Virus record (IMG/VR): IMGVR_UViG_3300043427_003033
Coordinates: 1 to 34,290 of that record
Length of the DNA: 34,290 nt
Direction: 5' to 3' (one strand)
Origin: a virus
Each line of letters starts with the position of its first letter. Positions within the stretch are counted from its first letter, which is position 1. The notes under the pieces were generated by a model, which saw only the letters and a list, made by a program, of their open reading frames with translations, had not been told where the DNA came from and ran no database searches. Shown here one piece after another: positions 31,928 through 34,290 of this stretch. Position numbers and translations under genes: made by a program.

Positions 31928-32169
31928 TAGAAGAGAACCTCTCAGAGGAGGTGGTAAACAACCCCTCAAACACGGAAGATTTTCTATCCTTAGATTTGGA
32001 GGAACCAACCCCAATCTCAACTCCTGATAACTTATATTGGGAAATTGATGATGAGATTACACCTACTGAAGAAAATTTTTTAAACGAACAAGTACCAACT
32101 GAACAACCCATAATAAAAAAAATAGTTTCTAGAAATGTTGGTAATTCAAGACGTAGACGTTTTAGATAA
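31924..32169 (+). CDS. Frame -1 extension of the acidic membrane protein
   Basis: An open frame with no ATG, beginning LIEENLSEEVV after the slip site and continuing with the same acidic, Pro/Thr/Ser-rich composition, then ending in a basic patch (NSRRRRFR). It could be translated only by frameshift or from the GTG at 31951. That GTG has an AGGAGGT-like sequence overlapping it rather than at normal spacing. The composition match to the upstream tail is the main reason to join them. The 3' end overlaps the amidase-like gene by 35 bases. Confidence 0.5.
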   Translation, partial: LIEENLSEEVVNNPSNTEDFLSLDLEEPTPISTPDNLYWEIDDEITPTEENFLNEQVPTEQPIIKKIVSRNVGNSRRRRFR

Positions 32170-32740
32170 AAATAAATTAAACGTTTCAAAGAGGAAAAGT
32201 AAAAAGACTCAAATTTTACTTTACGACACTCAAAGACGAGTTGACGATTTTATACAAAAAATAAAGTATCGTAAAAACGGTAATTACGAAGATATTCCCC
32301 ATTTTGTAATTAGTAAATTGGGGATGGTGTATCAAATATTTGATTCCAATTATTCGTCTAAAACATTTAATAATCCAAAAATAGACACTAAACAAATCAA
32401 AATCGCAATAGAAAATCTTGGATGGTTGAATAAAAATACCATTACCGGGGTTTATGTAAATTGGGTTGGAGATTCTTATAGATCAGAACCATTAATAAAA
32501 AATTGGAGAAATTATTACTATTGGGACAAGTATAATGATGTTCAAATGGAAAAAATCTCAGAATTATGTGATTTTTTATGTGACAAACACGAGATTTTTA
32601 AACAACACGTACCGTCACAGGGGTTTTTCGAAAATGCATCAAAATTTAACGGAATTGTATGTAAATCCAATTTCTCAAATATTTATACAGATATAAACCC
32701 ATCATTTAATTTTAGAATATTATTTAATCATGCAAAATAG
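32135..32740 (+). CDS. Amidase-2/PGRP-like endolysin candidate
   Basis: A 201-residue protein. The core pattern fits the amidase-2 (N-acetylmuramoyl-L-alanine amidase) fold: IPHFVISKLGMVYQIFD with His56 as first zinc ligand, ENLGWL and a GVYVNW strand. A helix runs through YNDVQMEKISELCDFLCDKH, and a C-terminal GIVCKSNFSNIYTDINPSFNF has Cys176 and Asp186 near the expected second-ligand region. The other histidine ligands are not obvious, so it may be diverged or a cell-wall-binding relative. No signal peptide, as for holin- or spanin-assisted endolysins. Its place after the anchored coiled-coil proteins and the candidate lipoprotein suggests lysis. The alternative is a tail-borne wall enzyme. 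Confidence 0.55.
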   Translation: MLVIQDVDVLDKNKLNVSKRKSKKTQILLYDTQRRVDDFIQKIKYRKNGNYEDIPHFVISKLGMVYQIFDSNYSSKTFNNPKIDTKQIKIAIENLGWLNKNTITGVYVNWVGDSYRSEPLIKNWRNYYYWDKYNDVQMEKISELCDFLCDKHEIFKQHVPSQGFFENASKFNGIVCKSNFSNIYTDINPSFNFRILFNHAK

Positions 32741-33236
32741 GAAAAACGTAGGATACGATGAAACCAAAAGAATGTTGAACACATTAAGAAGACTTAATGA
32801 GTCAACCAAAAGTAGTGGTATCTTAAAAGAACAAGGGTCAGAAAACATGACACCAACGGAAGATAATGTTGACAACATAAACGATGTTGATGTTAAATTA
32901 ATTTCAACAGATAAATCAGACATGAAATTAACCGACGACCAAAAAAACAGTATATCAGGACTAATAGATTCTTTCAGAGAACAAGTATCCCAAATTGCAA
33001 ATTTAGAACCGGGTTTAACTTTTAATATGAACCAAATAAGGTTAGATGGTAATATATCAGATGTTGATTTATCTTTTGTCTTAATTGCTGGAGATGATTC
33101 GGGTTTATTTATTAATGCGGACATGTTAAAAGTAGAAGACGAGGTATTATCAACAATTGACAAATTATCAAAATTCCAGTTAATATTTGAGGACACAATG
33201 AATCCGATAATTAGACAAAGAAATAGTAATATATAA
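32730..33236 (+). CDS. Acidic soluble protein, unknown (possible virion-associated)
   Basis: A 168-residue protein whose ATG lies within the end of the previous gene. The N terminus is helical and basic (ETKRMLNTLRRLNES), then an acidic linker (EDNVDNINDVDVK), then a well-formed domain from about 65 (LTDDQKNSISGLIDSFREQV ... IRLDGNISDVDLSFVLIAG). No Cys, signal or membrane segment. The stop overlaps the next start (TAATG), and both genes lead into a gene with a virion-type motif, so a structural or assembly role is possible. Family not recognised. Confidence 0.5.
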   Translation: MQNRKNVGYDETKRMLNTLRRLNESTKSSGILKEQGSENMTPTEDNVDNINDVDVKLISTDKSDMKLTDDQKNSISGLIDSFREQVSQIANLEPGLTFNMNQIRLDGNISDVDLSFVLIAGDDSGLFINADMLKVEDEVLSTIDKLSKFQLIFEDTMNPIIRQRNSNI

Positions 33237-33475
33237 TGCCCTTAACAGACTCAGATAAAAGAGAAATCGAAAGAATCACCAAAAAGGAGATAAAAAGTTT
33301 TATGGACTCAACACAAGCCCATAAGGTTGTTGTTGATATGGTGAAAAAAGAAATGGGAACAAGGGATATAAATGATAAAGTTATTGACTTATCAACCAAG
33401 GTTGTTGTTGAGTTATTTAAAACATTATGGCAAAGAAAGTCATTTTGGGAAAACGCATTAAAAAATGTTAAATAA
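33236..33475 (+). CDS. Small helical protein, unknown
   Basis: A 79-residue protein starting in a TAATG overlap and ending 11 bases into the next gene. It is predicted almost wholly helical and highly charged (DKREIERITKKEIKSFMD), with a conserved-looking aromatic end (LFKTLWQRKSFWENAL). Small proteins of this type, with a closing LY/LFK.LW.RR-like segment, sit beside structural genes in T4-like phages, so it may be an assembly factor or minor virion protein. This is inference. Confidence 0.5.
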   Translation: MPLTDSDKREIERITKKEIKSFMDSTQAHKVVVDMVKKEMGTRDINDKVIDLSTKVVVELFKTLWQRKSFWENALKNVK

Positions 33476-34290
33476 AGATAAACATATTAGACCCGACATC
33501 GAGGGTGAGATGGAAGAAATCCAAAGGTTTTCTCAAGAGTTAAGTCGTGATGAAGATATCGAAGTTTCGGTGGATGAAGTCATTAAGTCACTTAAAAAAT
33601 CGGAGGAACAATCTCTAACTAATGACATATGGAACGTATTAGAAAATACAGAATCCAATGAAATTGAATTGGGGGATTGGAAAACAGTTAATAGAATTGC
33701 ACGGGAGTATAAAAAAACCAGTCCTAAAATACTTAAAAAGGCAATTGAAAGTGGGGAATATAAAAGACCATTAATCGCTGAATTAGATGGTAGATATATC
33801 CTAATGGCTGGAAATACACGACTTTGTACCGCGGCCGCAATGGGAGTTAATCCTAAAGTATTTATCGCTAAAATCGATACAATAAACGAAAGCGAAGAAA
33901 TTAAAGGTGGGTTAGCGGATAATAAAACATTGGTACAAATAGCAAAGAAACATGATGCTAAAGGTTATTATCATATTCAAGACATGATTAAATATCTCAA
34001 GAATCAACTTGAGATGGGTTTAAAAGTGGAAATGGAACATACTGATAATAAAGATGAGGCTAAGGAAATTGCTTTAGACCATCTATGGGAAGACCCAAGT
34101 TATTATTCTAAATTGAAAAAAATAGAAACCAAAGAATCTATGGGTGCCGATTCATCCGGTGCATTTGTTGGACCTGCTTTTGGTGGTGTTATAAAGAAAA
34201 AAGATTTATATAAACCAAATAACTTTAAAAAATATAATGTTAATGAGGTTGTAGATTCATCTTCAGTGGGTGCATATGATGCACCATTTG
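33465..34290 (+). CDS. ParB-like / DUF5661-like protein, 3'-truncated
   Basis: The frame starts at the ATG at 33465, overlapping the previous gene by 11 bases, and is open to the window edge; 275 residues are visible. A ParB/sulfiredoxin-like segment (about 68-135) has the GNTRL motif at 116-120 (MAGNTRLCTAAAMG). A second segment (about 155-220) matches the DUF5661 pattern: LAKKH-like IAKKHD, GLKVEMEHT, AKEIALDHLWEDPSYYSKL. Then come two copies of a Ser-Gly-aromatic motif: ADSSGAFVGPAF (228-239) and DSSSVGAYDAPF (264-275). Such mixtures occur in phage virion-associated proteins. DNA binding or nucleotide use by the ParB-like part is possible but untested. Confidence 0.65.
   Translation, partial: MLNKDKHIRPDIEGEMEEIQRFSQELSRDEDIEVSVDEVIKSLKKSEEQSLTNDIWNVLENTESNEIELGDWKTVNRIAREYKKTSPKILKKAIESGEYKRPLIAELDGRYILMAGNTRLCTAAAMGVNPKVFIAKIDTINESEEIKGGLADNKTLVQIAKKHDAKGYYHIQDMIKYLKNQLEMGLKVEMEHTDNKDEAKEIALDHLWEDPSYYSKLKKIETKESMGADSSGAFVGPAFGGVIKKKDLYKPNNFKKYNVNEVVDSSSVGAYDAPF

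Noticed and set aside
31951-32169. Independent gene starting at GTG 31951
   Set aside because: The SD-like AGGAGGT overlaps the GTG instead of lying 5-9 bases upstream, and the composition continues the upstream acidic tail; a frameshift extension is more likely.

Overview
The window looks like part of a large, AT-rich tailed-phage genome, probably a myovirus of a Bacteroidota (flavobacterial) host. Every gene I can support lies on the + strand. Genes are packed tightly, many with one-base TAATG stop/start overlaps, and no gene-free stretch exceeds about 140 bases. The host call rests on four things: a SprB-like repeat domain in a fibre protein, two or three promoters resembling the Bacteroidota TTTG/TAnnTTTG type, A-rich leaders without clear Shine-Dalgarno sequences, and a sigma factor of the compact Bacteroidota housekeeping type.

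Positions 1-18945 are virion genes: three tail/baseplate-type proteins and a PKD-domain protein, a small structural protein, then a 1769-residue protein with a tail-protein-like front half and a huge Thr-Pro stalk. Four putative fibre or receptor-binding proteins and a long tail-type protein follow. The Thr-Pro stalks and small Cys-containing modules recur between genes at both protein and DNA level, which suggests a modular, recombining adhesin set.

Positions 18984-26824 are DNA metabolism: a RuvC-like resolvase, a candidate structured small RNA with its own terminator, a zinc-ribbon/TOPRIM primase, a PD-(D/E)XK nuclease, and the SbcD/SbcC (T4 gp47/gp46) pair. The pair is separated by a family-2-like glycosyltransferase, a Lys-Glu-Val repeat protein, a small membrane protein and an unknown protein.

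Positions 26876-33475 hold an orphan ClpP-type protease, a cluster of membrane-anchored coiled-coil proteins including a 125-base out-of-frame overlap (spanin-like), a sigma-70 factor, a candidate lipoprotein, a four-helix membrane protein with a very acidic tail that may be extended by -1 frameshifting, a candidate amidase-fold lysis enzyme, and two small unknown genes. The window ends inside a gene with a ParB-like GNTRL motif.

Two promoter-like classes seem to divide the genes. A motif around ATATTTAT precedes structural genes, the small RNA and the spanin-like cluster. Host-like TTTG/TAnnTTTG elements precede clpP and a small membrane gene, and a lone -7 element precedes the sigma gene. 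A natural hypothesis is that the phage sigma factor reads the first class. All family assignments come from reading motifs by eye; no database search was run.
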